Of a stretch of DNA of 64,000 nt, positions 39,591-52,700 are shown in pieces. Source of the stretch: Sarcocystis neurona. Lineage: Eukaryota; Apicomplexa; Conoidasida; Eucoccidiorida; Sarcocystidae. The stretch spans positions 1,719,714 through 1,783,713 of the forward strand of contig KL647305.1 in NCBI GenBank assembly GCA_000727475.1. The letters run 5' to 3'. Numbering within the stretch: position 1 is the stretch's first letter; each line of letters opens with the position of its first letter. A program made the translations under genes and the position numbers. Below the pieces are notes generated by a model. It had not been told where the DNA came from. It ran no database searches and saw nothing but the letters and a program-made list of their open reading frames with translations.

Positions 39591-42500
39591 ATGCAGAGCC
39601 GCTAGATACACAAAGGCACCGAGACTAGTATGTTACCTAGCGCGGGAGGCTTGATACAAACGGGACACACCTCCACGTCTAATGAGACAGGAGGAATTAA
39701 AATTTCGTGCGGCTCTCCCTGCAGCAATAGGAGCACGCCAGCTACGAACTCTCTGCCTAACGCCTAGATGCGCGCTCGCGTGTAGTGCTGTTCTCTTCCT
39801 TGACGTGCGGCGGCCGTTGCTGTCGCTGCTTCTAGAGCAGGGCGAGGTTCTTCAGCAGTTTTGTATCAAGCTGCAGGTGGTGGTCGCCCTGCAGCTGCTG
39901 CTACGAAAAACTGGTGCTGCTAAGTCCTCCCACGTCCTGTGCTGTCAGTGTTGCAGTGCTGCTGTTCCTGTTGACAAACACCGATGCTGCTGCTGCTGTC
40001 TACTCCTGGTGCGCTTATCTAATCCTGCTGCTGTTATCTACTGCTGCTGTCATCTACTGCTGCTGTTATCTACTGCTGCTCTTATCTGCTGCTGCTGTCG
40101 CAGCTTCCCTGATTGGATACGCCTCTTGCTATCCCGGCCTGTGTGCTGACAATACTGCTCCTACACGAGTGTCGCTGTTCCTGAGCCCTGCTGTTGTTGC
40201 TCCTGCGGTAAACTGCTGCTGCTGCCGCTGAATACTGCCGCTGCTGCTGCTGCACACGGTGATGATGCTTCCGCGGCTCTTGGCAAGTGCCGTGACCAGC
40301 AGAGTCCCATTATTGGACTCTGCTGGTCGCTGCTGCCCACGCCCCTGCGCGGCTGCTGGATGCTGCGGTCGCTGCCGCCGCCCGTCGCTGGTTTTTCTTT
40401 CTTCTCGCCGGTGCGCTGCTGTCTTGTCTCGGTGGACGTGACAGCGCCCTCCTGCAGCGGTGAGTGCTGTCTGCAGCTCGTGCGTGACACATCCGCCGCT
40501 GCAGCCTCTTCTAAGTTCTTGTATCTCTGTGTCTTCCCGCCTGCAGCACGCGATGCAAGAAACCTTGTCTCACTCCTACAACACGCGTCACGCTTAGTGC
40601 CTGCTGCTGATACTAACCTGCTGGGTTCATGCGCTTCGAAAAAGAACGACGCGCAGCGCACGACCGTCTCTCTGCCCCTGCTGCGCAGCGCCGTCCCCGC
40701 TGCCCCCCCCTTCGGCACACGAGCCGCGCAGTCTTCTTCCGTCCTCGCCGCCCCCCTCCCCTCCGCATGCAGCAGCAGCAGCAGCACTACTACGCACGCG
40801 TCGCGCGGCAGCAGCAAGAGCAGAGAGTAGAAGAGCCGCGCACGCAGCAGCCAGCACATGTTGTGTGGTTTCTGTCTATCCTCTGCAGACTACTTGCTGC
40901 TCATCTTTTGCTTTCTCGTGGCCCTCCGCTCCCGTTCCTCCCCTCCGAGTCAGTCCTTCGCCAAGTCTCTCTTGCCTTCGCGCAGTGTGTGCCGCATGCA
41001 CGGCTCTGCCGCAACACAACACCTGCTGCGGCAGCGTTCTGCCGAAAAAACCACCAGCAGCGCTGAAACCTTGATAATACTTTCACAATCTCTCTTCCCT
41101 GCTTTCTCCTGCCTTCTCTTATCCCTGTCCCTCTCCTTTTCGCGCTGCTCCTGGTCCGGTCGACGTAGCCCGCAGCCTCCCCTTCCGTCCGCGCCCTTGT
41201 CTTGCGCCGCTGCCGCTGCTCTCGTTTCTATTCTTCTACCCCTGCCGCTACAACGCGCGGCTGCTACTGCTGCTGCTTCTTTCTCTGCTCGTTTTCTGCC
41301 TCCTCCTGCTTCACCACTTTTCTTTCTCTGCTGACTTTTCGTCTCTGCGGCGACCTAGGAATTCGCCGGCGGGTCCAGAAGACGCCTCTACGGACAGCAC
41401 TCGTCGTCTGCTCGAACGACGCCTCACCGCCTGTTCGAGCTTCCAGGTGGTTCTCTGTCTCCGTCCCTCTCCCAAACTACACATCTGCCCGGTCTACAAC
41501 CGCAGCTTTATCTTCTACGTTTATTATCTGCATGCGCAAAAACCTGCCTGTGTGTGTGCGCCTGGCACCTTGATGCCGGATCGGCCAAGGCACCATCGAG
41601 AGACTGGGGCGTCCCGTAGCACGAAAGTCGCGGCAGCTACGACACACCCAGCAAGTTTAGTAGATAAAGCGACGGAGTTCTTCTTCAGAGAAGTAGACAC
41701 GCCTCTGTCTGTGTCACCGCAGCAGCAGCAGCTACTCTTTCCTGTGCGACTCCACACTTGCTAGCGACAGCCGCACAGATGTTGCTGTTGCAGGTGGGCG
41801 GGAAAGCTGCGACAAGAAAGAGCAGCTGCACCACGCTGGACACCTCAGTACACGTGGCACTTTCCTTGCGTTTTCTCTCCCCGTTTTTCGCTTCAGCAGG
41901 GCTGCACAGGCCTCGTCAAAAGGAGCAGCAGCTCCACCAGTAGCAGCAGCAGCGGCGAGACGCGCAGCAACAGCAGCAACAACAGGAGGAGCAACAGGAG
42001 GAGGAGCAGCAACAACAGGAGGAGCAGCAGGAGGAGGAACAACAGGAGGAGGAGCAACAGGAGGAGGAGGAGCAGCGACAGCAGCGGCGCTCTCCGTCTC
42101 CTGGGGTTTGCTTCCTCTGTAGCTGGCAGCTCTCGTTGCTTTTTGTTTTTTCGTTCGGGCGGCTATTCAAGTGGCACTGGCGTCCACACGTCCGCGAAGG
42201 AAGCGGCGGTCGTTTCCCTGCCTAGACTTCCCGACGCGTGAGTGCACGCGTCTGCATGCGCTTCCCGCTAGCGCAGAGCGTGAAAGAGAAGAGGAGGAGG
42301 TTTACGAGGAAGACCGAAAAGGGAGAAGAGCGCGGGAAAGTAGAAGAAGAAGACGAGGACAAGAAGGGACCACACAGAAGGGCAGCAAAGGCAGCGAAAC
42401 TCGGCTCCTCTTTCGCCGGCCCCTCCCTCAATGTCTCCCCGTCTCTTCCAGCTCGTCCCTATATGTATACATATATTCGTACACTCATATATTTATCCTA

Positions 42501-43062
42501 TTTGTGTGTCTAGCTAGACATGCATAGGAGTCCATCCGGCAACCGATGCGTCCTCCTGCTGTCGACGGCTGCGACGGACTCCTTCGGGTAACTTCCGGCG
42601 TGACGCCTTCTATTCGTCCCCTCCTCTCCTCCGAGCAGCATGTGGACTTCGTAGTTTTCCCCGGCCTCATTTGTCCTCGACCTCCGTCCTTCCCGGGCGA
42701 CTCCTCTCTGCTTCGGTCTCCCCTCTTGTTTCTGCGCATACTTCGTGCTGCTCCTTATCTTCCGCCTTCACCTACCCTTTTCTGCCCTTCTCTTCTTCGT
42801 CATCGTCTTCTTCGTCTCCTCGTCGTCGCTCTGTCCCGTCCGGCGCCCGCCACCGCTGCTGCTTGTTTCTCCCACTTCCACGGTCTCCTGCCTGCTGCTG
42901 CTGCTCCTGGGTCGTCACGGCTGAGAACGGCAGACTGCAGCCGCTGCGGCGTCTTCTCCGCTTCTGCTGCTGCTGCGGACGACGCGCGGAGGAATTGACT
43001 GCGGCGTTACCACGAAGAACGCAGGTCGCATCTCCTCCTCTTCCTACTTCGTCTTCTTCTCG
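39591..43062. other. CTG-rich region without a firm gene
   Basis: CTG/GCTGCT tracts dominate 39850-40420; unique and pyrimidine-rich sequence follows to 42170; further pyrimidine-rich sequence reaches EMC1. Plus-strand frames 40360..40830 (156 codons), 41447..41764 (105 codons) and 42546..42998 (150 codons) are the most protein-like but unrecognised, and minus-strand frames overlap each. 41945-42090 is a GAGGAG/CAGCAG tract. Confidence 0.4.
40294..40328. repeat. Perfect 14-bp inverted repeat, 7-nt loop
   Basis: Arms GACCAGCAGAGTCC (40294-40307) and GGACTCTGCTGGTC (40315-40328) are exact reverse complements around CATTATT. It is not explained by the surrounding CTG repeats. A transcribed stem-loop or chance palindrome are both possible. 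Confidence 0.85.
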
Positions 43063-46000
43063 GTGCTTCTCTCTTCTTCCTGCCGTTCGTCTCTTTTCTC
43101 TGCGACTGCCCAAGCGGCGCGCCCTACCGGCTCTCCTGCTTCGTCTCCCTCTGTTCTCGCCGTGTTTGCGGCTGCTGCTGCTGCTGCTGCTTGTTCTTCG
43201 CCTGTTGTCGCTGCTTGCCGGAGGCCAGGTGCTGCTACGGGCCGTGCTCCTCTGGACGCTTCTTCTGCGAAGGCTGCGACACGTAACATGGGGCCGTTTG
43301 CCGCTGCTGTTCCGCACGGCGTAGCAGTGCCTGCTGCCCCTGCTTCGTTTTCTGCTCTGGCGTGTGTAGCTGCTGCTGCTGCAGCTGTTGCAAAAAGAAA
43401 GCCGCGCCGCGGACGCGACCTACCTGCTAACCTGCCTGCCGCTGCTGCTCCATGTGGCACCGGCGAGTCTCCTGCTGCTGCTGCTTCTGCTCCGTCTGAG
43501 GGACGCGTCGCTGCTGCAGTAGATGCAGCTGCCGCTGCTGCCACGCCGCAGGCCCTCCAGCCGTCCTCTCCACCATCTGCTGCTGCGGTGGGCGCTATTG
43601 CTGCTGCCGGAGGAAAAACCGAAGGGGGAGGATGGAAAGGAGAAGAAGCGGAAGGAGTAGGAGAAGTTTTTCCTGCGGCAGAGGCTGGCGGTGCAAGATC
43701 ATCTGCTGCTGATACAGGAGACAGGTCTGTTCTGTTTCTCGGTGCCCCAGCCGCAGTGCCAGGTGCTGCTGCTGCTTCACAAGGCGGAGAAGCAGAAGCA
43801 GGGGGAGCGATAGACGCTGTTATTCGATTTTCACCCGCTGGATCTGCAGCCGTCGACGCTCCTGCTGTTGCAGGGGAAGCTGCCGTAGCAGGGGCACGTG
43901 CTGCTGTGGCCGAGGGGGCTGCTGCGGCAGCGGCCGCCGCTCCGCGAGACGCTCTCGCAGCCGTTGAAAGAGCTCCTGCTGCTGCTCCGGCGAAGAGTCC
44001 TGCAGGAGCTGCTGCTGCGGCTGGACGACCTCCTGCGGACGCCTGTTCGAAGAGGCAACAACAACCGCAGCGGCTAATGGAAGGCAAGCAGAATCAGCAG
44101 CTGCAGCTGCAGCGGCGACAGCAGCCGACCCTGCAGGCTCCTTTGTGGACGCAGAGCGAGCAGCAGCAGAGGCAGGACGCGGAGCAGCAGCAGCAGCAAG
44201 AGCAGCGGCAGACACAGCAGCAGCCGCAGCACATCCCGCGAGAAGTGCGGCGGAGAGGAATTGCGTCCCGTGGAGCCTTTGCAGCAGAATTTCTACATGA
44301 GACAAGGCGCATGTCTTCGCCTTTGCAATCCGCGCCGTTCGCCGTACCTACTGCAGCAGCGGCAACGGTAGGAGCAGCAGCAGCAGGGGGCGTAATGGCG
44401 GCATGTGGGGCAGCAGCAGCCTGTTCAGCAGCAGATTGTTGGCCCGGGAGTGGGTTTTGTCTTTCACGAGCCGCAGCAGCAATTCTGCGGGGGAATGCTG
44501 CCAGCGATCGACTGCAGCTGCGAGGCGCAGGGAGGACAGCAGCGCCTGGTGGAGCACCGAGACAAGAGGAGACAGCAGCGGCAGCAGCAGGCGGCGCCGA
44601 AAGACATAGCGGCCCCACCGCGGCAGCAGCAGGCGATTCTGCGGCAGCAGCCGGAAAAGGCGAGGGAGGGGCAACAGGAGGAGGAAGAGCGGCTGCAACA
44701 AGCAGAGGCGGGACAGCAGCAGAGGGAAGCACTGCCGCGACGGACAGAGGAAGGCCAGCAGCAACAGCAGCATGGAAAGTTTTCCAACGTGGGGGAGAGC
44801 TATCGAGAGCTTCTGCTGCACCGCATGCCGCAGCAGGAAAGGACCGAGGGGCGCGTGGGGTCTGGCTGCTGCTGCTGCTGTTCGTCACATGTTTTGGGCA
44901 GCTCCTATGTTCCCCCCAGCAGCAGCAGCAGCACGGGTGGGTGCTTGGAGTCGCCGGCGTGCGGTTCGAAGGTGAGGCAGGTTCGAACGACTGGCTCATC
45001 GTCAACGTCGGTCCTGTGACTCACCTGCACTACGCCTCTGCTGCCAGTGCTGCAGCAGGGTCTGCTGCTCCTGCTGCAGATCGACGAGGCAGAGCTGCAG
45101 CTGAGGACGCGGCTGCTGCCGGAGAAGACGCAGTTTTGGCGGCGGACGCGGAGGAGACAGCTGCTGCGGAAGGAAGACAGCAACTGTCCACAGCAACAGC
45201 AGCAGCACTGCATGCCGAGGGGTCGCAAGACCTAGAAGAAGATGTGCTGCTCGTGGGAACGTCGAGCGGCGCAGTTGCTGCTGTTGCTGCTGCCACGGGC
45301 GAACTGCGGTGGAGACGTCTGCACCGCGAAGGAGACGCCGTCTCTCGGCTGCAGCGTGTCGGATCCAACTATTTGATGGCTGCACGTGTCTCCCTTGCAG
45401 CAGAGACGCCGGACAGCGGAAACGCCCTGCAGCTCCATTTATCGCAGTGGAGAACAAGCGGCCTGCACCAGGGGGCGCAGCGACAGCAAGACGCGCAGCA
45501 GCAACAGCAGTACGGCGAACAGCAACAGCAGGACGAACCGCGGCTGCAGTTGCTTGAACGTCAGTTGAACCTGCAGGCAGAACAGCAGCAGCGACCAAGT
45601 GATCTGTCGCTTCACGTTTACGAGCAGAGCAGTGGCGCGCTGCTGTGGAGTGTCGAGAGAGAGAAAGGTCTCCTTGACTATGTCGTGGTGTCTGCAGGAG
45701 CAGCAGCAGCAGCAGCCGAAGGACCGGCGGCAGCAGCGGTCGGAGAAGGAGGAGCAGCAGCAGCAGAGAGAGGGAGAGATGGAGAAGGTGCCGCAGCAGC
45801 AAGGAAAGGTGCTACAGGAGCACTTGCAGGAAGCGTTTTTGCTTCCGGGAAAGGCGCTCATGCAGAAGAAGACCAAGGAGAAGCAGAGGGAGGACAAGGA
45901 GGAGGAGGCGAAGCTGCGTCTTCGGTTCTGCTGCTCCTGTACAGAAACGGCTACGTCGAAGCGAGGGACGTATCCACGGGAGAGCGTCTGTGGAAGCGGC

Positions 46001-46755
46001 TATTTTTCCCGGCGACCCGGGGTCTGTCACCGTCGTTTTCTGCAGCTGCTGCTGCTTCTTCTGACGCGGAGTCCCAGCTGCAGCTGCAACAGAAGCAGCA
46101 GCTTCTCACAGGAGAAGGCGTGCTGCTGGGCTTCTTGGGCAGCTGGGCACGTCCCCGTGGCAAAGCCGCCCTCAGCCACACCCCACACACAGCTGCAGCA
46201 GCAACAGAAGGACCGCAGGTGGCCGCAGCTGCAGGAGCCCCTGCCGCGACAACGCGTCACGGAGGCGCACTTGGAAGTGGCGAAGCCTCTGCAGGAGGTG
46301 CAGCAGACGTGGCAGAAGGAAGAAGAGAGCCAGCAACGGCGACAGGAGCAGCAGCAGGAGCAGCAGCAGAGGGCGATGTGGTGGTGGGGGTTTTGTACTA
46401 CGGCAGACTGCGGGAGAACGGAGCGATAGGGCTGCACGTGGTCGAGCTGCGCTTAGGTGATGAGAGGAAGGGACTGGCTGCTGCCGCTGCTGCTGCTCCT
46501 TCTCGGACTGCTGCTGCTGGTGCGGGATACCGCGTGGCAGCTGCGACGTTGCTGCTGCAGGGGAAGACAGAGCAGGAGCAGGAGGAGCAACAGCAGCAGC
46601 AACAGGGCCAGGAAAAGCAGGCGCGGGCCGCGGCTGCAGCAGGAGGTGGAGAAGCACCAGACAGCGAAATATACGTGGAGAAAATTCTTCCTCGCGCACT
46701 TCCAAGTGCCTGTGCCGCCGTCGTTATGAGAAGAGCGGAAAAGGAAGACGTTGCG
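43063..46755 (+). CDS. EMC1-like exon 1 (5' limit uncertain)
   Basis: Open for 1231 codons to the donor GTTGCG|gtaggt. Residues ~1-595 are Ala/Gly/Pro/Gln low complexity; ~600-616 hydrophobic signal segment; then GWVLGVAGVRFEGEAGSNDW and VGPVTHLHYAS, matching the EMC1 mature N-terminus; then propeller blades split by Ala/Gln repeats. Other in-frame Met codons (44395 and earlier) could be the start, or the signal segment could be joined to an upstream exon. Confidence 0.75.
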
Positions 46756-49700
46756 GTAGGTATACCATGCGTCTGCTGCGCAGGAGCGCTGCCCCGCAGC
46801 AACTGCCCTCTCTTCCACTGCGGTATACGTACACGCCGCAAACAGCGACAAAGGCGTCTGTGAACCCACAACAATACACAGGACATGTAGACGTATTTTT
46901 CCGTTTGCATGTAAAGGGAGATAGAAAGAGTGAATACAGAGGGGTACGCAGAGAGCGCGTGGAAGTAAAGTCGGAAGAAGAGGAAACGGATGGGTGGGTG
47001 ACAGTTCAGCGGGGCCCAGGGAGACACAAGCAGCAACAGCAGAGGAGAGGAAGGAGGGGGACTTTGCGTCCAAGCAGCAGCAGAAGCGGAGAGCAGCACA
47101 GCAGCAGCAAGAGCAACACAGCAATGCAATAGCAGCGGCAGCAGGGACAGCAGCAGAGCAGCACCAGCGCAGCAGCAGAGCAGCAGGAGAGCAGCAGCAA
47201 GAGCAGCACAGGAGCAGCAAGAACAGCACAGGAGCAGCAAGAACAGCACAGGAGCAGCAAGACCAGCACAGGAGCAGCAAGAACAGCACAGGAGCAGCAA
47301 GAACAGCACAGGAGCAGCAAGACCAGCACAGGAGCAGCAAGAACAGCACAGCTATCAGAGCAGCAGAGCCGCAGGAGCGCACCAGCGGCAACGTGGGAAG
47401 GTGTACAGAGGAAGATTTCAAGGCGACAGAGACGGCTGCACAGACGCTGACTCGTGAGCCTCTGTCTGTATTGCGTTTCTGCCTCTATGTCATGCTCTGC
47501 CGTCTGCAACCAAGCGACACTAGGTCCTCCTCCTTCGAGTAGAACTGTCTCTACACATATAAAGGAGAGCTATGTAGATATATAAGCACATAAAGAGAAA
47601 GAGAGAGAGCAGCCTTGCACACGTATAAGCCTACACATAGAAGTGTCTACAGCACGACTTCGTAACCCCCCGGTTTTGTACTGGAGTGACTTGTTGCGTC
47701 TGTGCGTATAAATATCTACGTCGGCGTCTGCACACACGTATATGTATGGCAGTGTAACTTTGTCCATCTGCCAATATATATATATATATTAGCAGTATGT
47801 CTGTCTATAGTTCTATAGATGTATATTAGCAGCATATCTATCTATCTATATATATATATATACATTGTAGCAGAATATCTGGAGCTAGCTATCTACGTGT
47901 ACGTATAAAGTAGGTGATGATACGACGTGGTGGCGTGTTGGACCCTGCTGCCATTTTATTGCGCTTACACTAGGTGTGCATATATATATAGATAGATAGA
48001 TATAGATGTACACGTGCATATACATATATATATATGTACGTATGTATATAGTTAGAAGGAGACGTAGAGAGAAAGAACAAGGTGAGGCTGCCACAGCGTT
48101 GGGAAGAGAAGGATCAACGGAGGAGGACCAGCAGGCTTGATGCTAATGCTGCGCTGCGTGAGCGAAACCGACGGCGTGCAACGCGTTGCAATGTCGAGTT
48201 GTTGAAGATGAGACGCCCCTGCTCTGTCTCCTGATGCATTGATCTTTTGATCTATACGCCACTCCTGCTGCTCCTGCTGCTGCTATCCCTGCTCCTGCTC
48301 TTCGTGTTACTGCTGCCCCTGCTCCTGCTGCTTCTGCTCCTGCTGTCGCTGCTGCTGCTGCGGCTGCTCCTGCGTCCTCGTGACTTTGCTGCTTCGTGCG
48401 CGCGCCCCGGTGCTGCTGCTGCTTAGGAGATCCGAGCGATCACAAGCTACGAACTGCTGGCGCGCCGACAGCCACCCGCTGCTGCTGCTGCTGAAGAAGA
48501 AGAAGAAGAACGTGGAGGAAGCACTTCGGAGGGAAGGCCGGGACAAGCAGCTCCGAGAAGTGCTCCTTCTCGTCCTCCTCCTGGTTCTCTTCCCGCAACA
48601 GCAGCAGGAGAGGACGGAGAAGGAAGCCCGTCCTTCCTCTCCCCGTCGGCCGCAGGAGAAAGCGGGAAAGTGGGAAGAAGCAGCTTGCTGCTCAGCGCGC
48701 CGCTCCGGCTGCGCTCGAACCCAGAAACAGAGGCGCACGTGATGCCGACCCGAGGCTGTGTTTTGGCGGTCCACAGCGGCAGCAGCGAGGGGTCCGCGCC
48801 AGCGGCGGCACGGGCGCAGCAGCAGCGGCGCTTCCAGCAGCAGCAGGAGCAGCAGCAGCAGGGGCCAGGAGCGACGCCGGGAGGAGACGTGGCAGCTGCG
48901 TCTTCTATCTCCGTAGAGGGGGACGCGCCTACTACGACGACACTTTATCGGCTGGAGTGCACGGCAGCAGCAGCAGACACCTGCGCATTCAGGAAGCTCC
49001 TGGTAAGAGTAAATCGAAGGTGGAAAGGAAGGCAGAGAAGGGGCGGGAGTACGAAGAGGTAGAGGAGCTGCCGGCGAGCAGGATGGAGGGCAGTTGTCCA
49101 AGAAGCTTTTGCTTACACAGCAGCAGACGAGCGCTCGAATTGCAGACTTCAAGCACGTCTAAAGGGAGAAGTGTATGTGTCTGCGATTCACTCACGTCTA
49201 TAAAAGAGAAACGTTCCCCACACAAAAGAGAAAACGGAGTGTTTAGACACTCCACGTGTACCCACCTGCAATCTCCATTAGCCCTAAAGCGTGGGTGAGT
49301 CAATCTTCGTATATCTTGCCGTCTTTCTCTCTCTCTCGCTCTCTATCGCTACGCATATCTCTCTATATATGCGTATGGCCATACATATATATATATATTT
49401 ATAAGCCTATAGTCATACATATATATATATGTATATATATATGTATGTCCGTATATATATGAGTATCTGTATAGGCACAGCCATTCGTGTACACACATTC
49501 GCATGTGCGAACAGATATAGGTATGGGTAGATATGTCTACGTAGTGGTGTGTGTATGTATGTAACTTTTCTTCTTCTTCTTCTACCTCTACATCCCAGGG
49601 CAGATATGTTGCCCCATTAGAGGACGCGCAGCTGCAGAGACATGCAGAGGAAGTACATCTGTCCGACTTCATTGAAAAGTAAATGAGTGAAAAAGGGAGG

Positions 49701-52700
49701 GTGAGAGAAGAAACGAAAACGTGGGAGAGAGTCTGCTGCGAAGAGGAAGGGACGGCGAGGCAACCGGACCGCAGGAGTGGACACTTATGACGTCACTCTC
49801 CCGCGCCGAGGCTGTCTCATATATATATGATAGAGAGATCTGTTTTACAGGATATTGATATAAACACCGATATTAATGTCTTCATACACATATGTATATA
49901 TATGTATCTATGTATACATCAGTAAACATATACATATATATATGTATCATTTGAGGTTGGCATATACACGCATACTAATGTTTTCATACACGTACATATA
50001 TACACACACATTAGATATATATTATACATGTAGATCCATATATATATATATATTATCTTTTGAGATTGATATATACACACATATTAATGTTTTCATACAC
50101 ATATATATATACACATAATATATATATATGTATGTATATATGTATATACATATATATATATATTGAGACTGATATGCATACGGATATTAGTGTCTTCATA
50201 CACATATATTTATATATATGTACACAGAAATAAATATATATATATATATTATAGGAGATTGATATGCAGACCGATATACACGTGTACACGTATATATATA
50301 TGTATATGTATATGAACGTTTACCTTGTTTCTTAGGTTTACAGAGAGGCGTGTTTGTGTGCTGCGAAGGAGTTTTTGTTTTCTGTTGAGACGGAAATGCC
50401 TTTGACCGGCTGGGAAAGTGGAAACGGCGTTGGGCAGGAGAGAAGTTCTGCTCGAGGACGCACGAGACACGAGGCAACCCTGTACGGGAAACGGGTTTTC
50501 TGTTGCCGCCGGTGAAGACGAAGAAGAGTACAAAAGAAGAGGACAAAGATGAAGAAGAAGCGGGAAGAAAGAAGGGTTCATTCATTTTTGCAAGCAGACG
50601 TAGTCTGCATGTCTTTCTCGGCTGCTGCGGGTGCTACTGCGGCAGGCCCTCTTGCAATCTTCGCGCGTGCGTTGCTGTTGCTGCTGCTCCTGCTGCTCTG
50701 TGAGACGCCTCTGTACCCTTCTTCCCACTTGCTGCTCCTGCTGCTGCACGGAGGAAAAGAAGAAAAGGAAACGAGTTCAACTGTTTCGCTTCTATGCTGC
50801 TGCTGCTGCGTTTTTGTTTTGGCTGCTCTCGTGCCGCTGCTGCTGCGGCTGCCTCAGGTGCTGGGGGGAAGGTGGGCAGCTGGGGCGCTGGCGCAGAAGT
50901 ACGAGGCTGCAGCAGGAGCGCATGACACTGCGGCTTTGCAGCGTTTCTGGCGAACAGCTGCTGCTCCTGCCGCCGCTACTGCTGCTGTCCTTTTCTCTGC
51001 AGCAACGACAGCAGAACTACAGCAGCAGCAAAACAATCTTCTTACTCCTCCTCCCATAAACACGTAAGCACCGATATATACATATATATATACTCAGAGG
51101 TACATACATAGGGATACAGTTATCTAGATATATATACCTACATATACTTGCGCGTGTGTGTGAGTGTCTCTCTCTCTATATATATATATATATGCATAAA
51201 TACGTTTACAGGTAACTACAAAAAGACGTATGTACACCATACGTAGACCGCCCTACGCATGCACATATATATATGTATATATGTTTATGAGTAGACGGAG
51301 AGTTAGACAGAAGAGTTTGCTGAAGAGAGAGAAGCATCTGCGCATGCGGTGAGGGACCCGTGTGTCTCTCGCAGAAATGCGCATGCGACCGTCTCAATCC
51401 AGCAAACACCAGGGTCTCCGGATATACCTTCTCCTATGTATAAAATTATTTATATATATATATCCATATATATGTATAATATACATATATTATATATATA
51501 TGGGCGGACTATATATATATATATGTATATGTTAATGTATATCTGAATCTCACGTGTACCCGCGCGCACGCCCAGACATCTCTGCGTGTGTTTTTACTGC
51601 ATGTGTACAGCCTTTTGGATATGTACATATATATATATACACATACATATAGATATATATATATGTATATGTTCTTCTGTATATATATATATATGTATAA
51701 GTGTGTGTGTGTGTGTGTATGCACGCCTACATCTATGTATGTATGCGTCTGTGACGGTGGTCGTACCCACACGCAAAATATGTATATGAACGTATATGTA
51801 TGTAAATGCAAACAATAGCACATGCATGTATGTGTATATATATATATATGTAGAAATTTCTCTGTATGCTTGAGTGTGTATATATTCGTGAAGGTATCCC
51901 TGTCATGTTGAGTAAATAGTATCTGCGACCTGCACTTCGCAAGGCGACGTGACCCGGTGCGGGGGTCTCACTACATAACTCGAGAACCCCAACATATCTA
52001 TCTATCTATCTACATATATATATATATATATACTTGTATGTAGATTCACACGTATGTATATATATATTGTTGTAGCTATAGAGAGGCCCACATAGAGAAG
52101 TGCGTGTGTTCTCTTACACGGCTACACGTCTCTACTTATGTATGTATATATATATAGAGAAATATATTCATCCCCTTACGCCTAGTCATCTCTCTCTATA
52201 TGTGTGAGTACATGTCTATGGTATATTCTCTGCAGTGTACATATATTGTATATTCTATATATATTATAGGCCGCTAGCTACATAGAGGCACGCGTGGAAA
52301 CGTATGTGTGTGGGAGTTCCCCTGTGTTTTCTTACGCTCCAACACACACGTATGTATATGTGTGTATGCGTGGTAATACAGCTAAAGCATGTACCGTATA
52401 TATATGTGTGTCTAGCTTCATATGCGTATTCCCTGTGTGTCTACATTTGAACACACAGGTGTCTCTTTTTCTGTCTGTGTCTGGCTCGCATTTCTTGTGT
52501 TCCGCTTTCTCTCTGGATATACACGTGTGTGCGTAGATACATACTATCTGCCAAGATACATACTATCTGCCAACATACGTATATATATAGCGGCTGCAGC
52601 TGCATCCTCCCTCTCCACATATACGTATATATGTCTGTATCTCTGTCGCCGGCCTCTTTGTGTTGTTCGGTGCCTCTCCACGTATGTGTTTTTTGTCTGC

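Noticed and set aside
47211..47350. CRISPR-like array
   Set aside because: Units are contiguous with no spacers and lie in a eukaryotic intron; it is a minisatellite.
46398..47421. Minus-strand frames of about 300 codons rich in Leu, Cys and Ala
   Set aside because: They are the reverse of CAG repeats in EMC1 exon 1 and the adjacent minisatellite.
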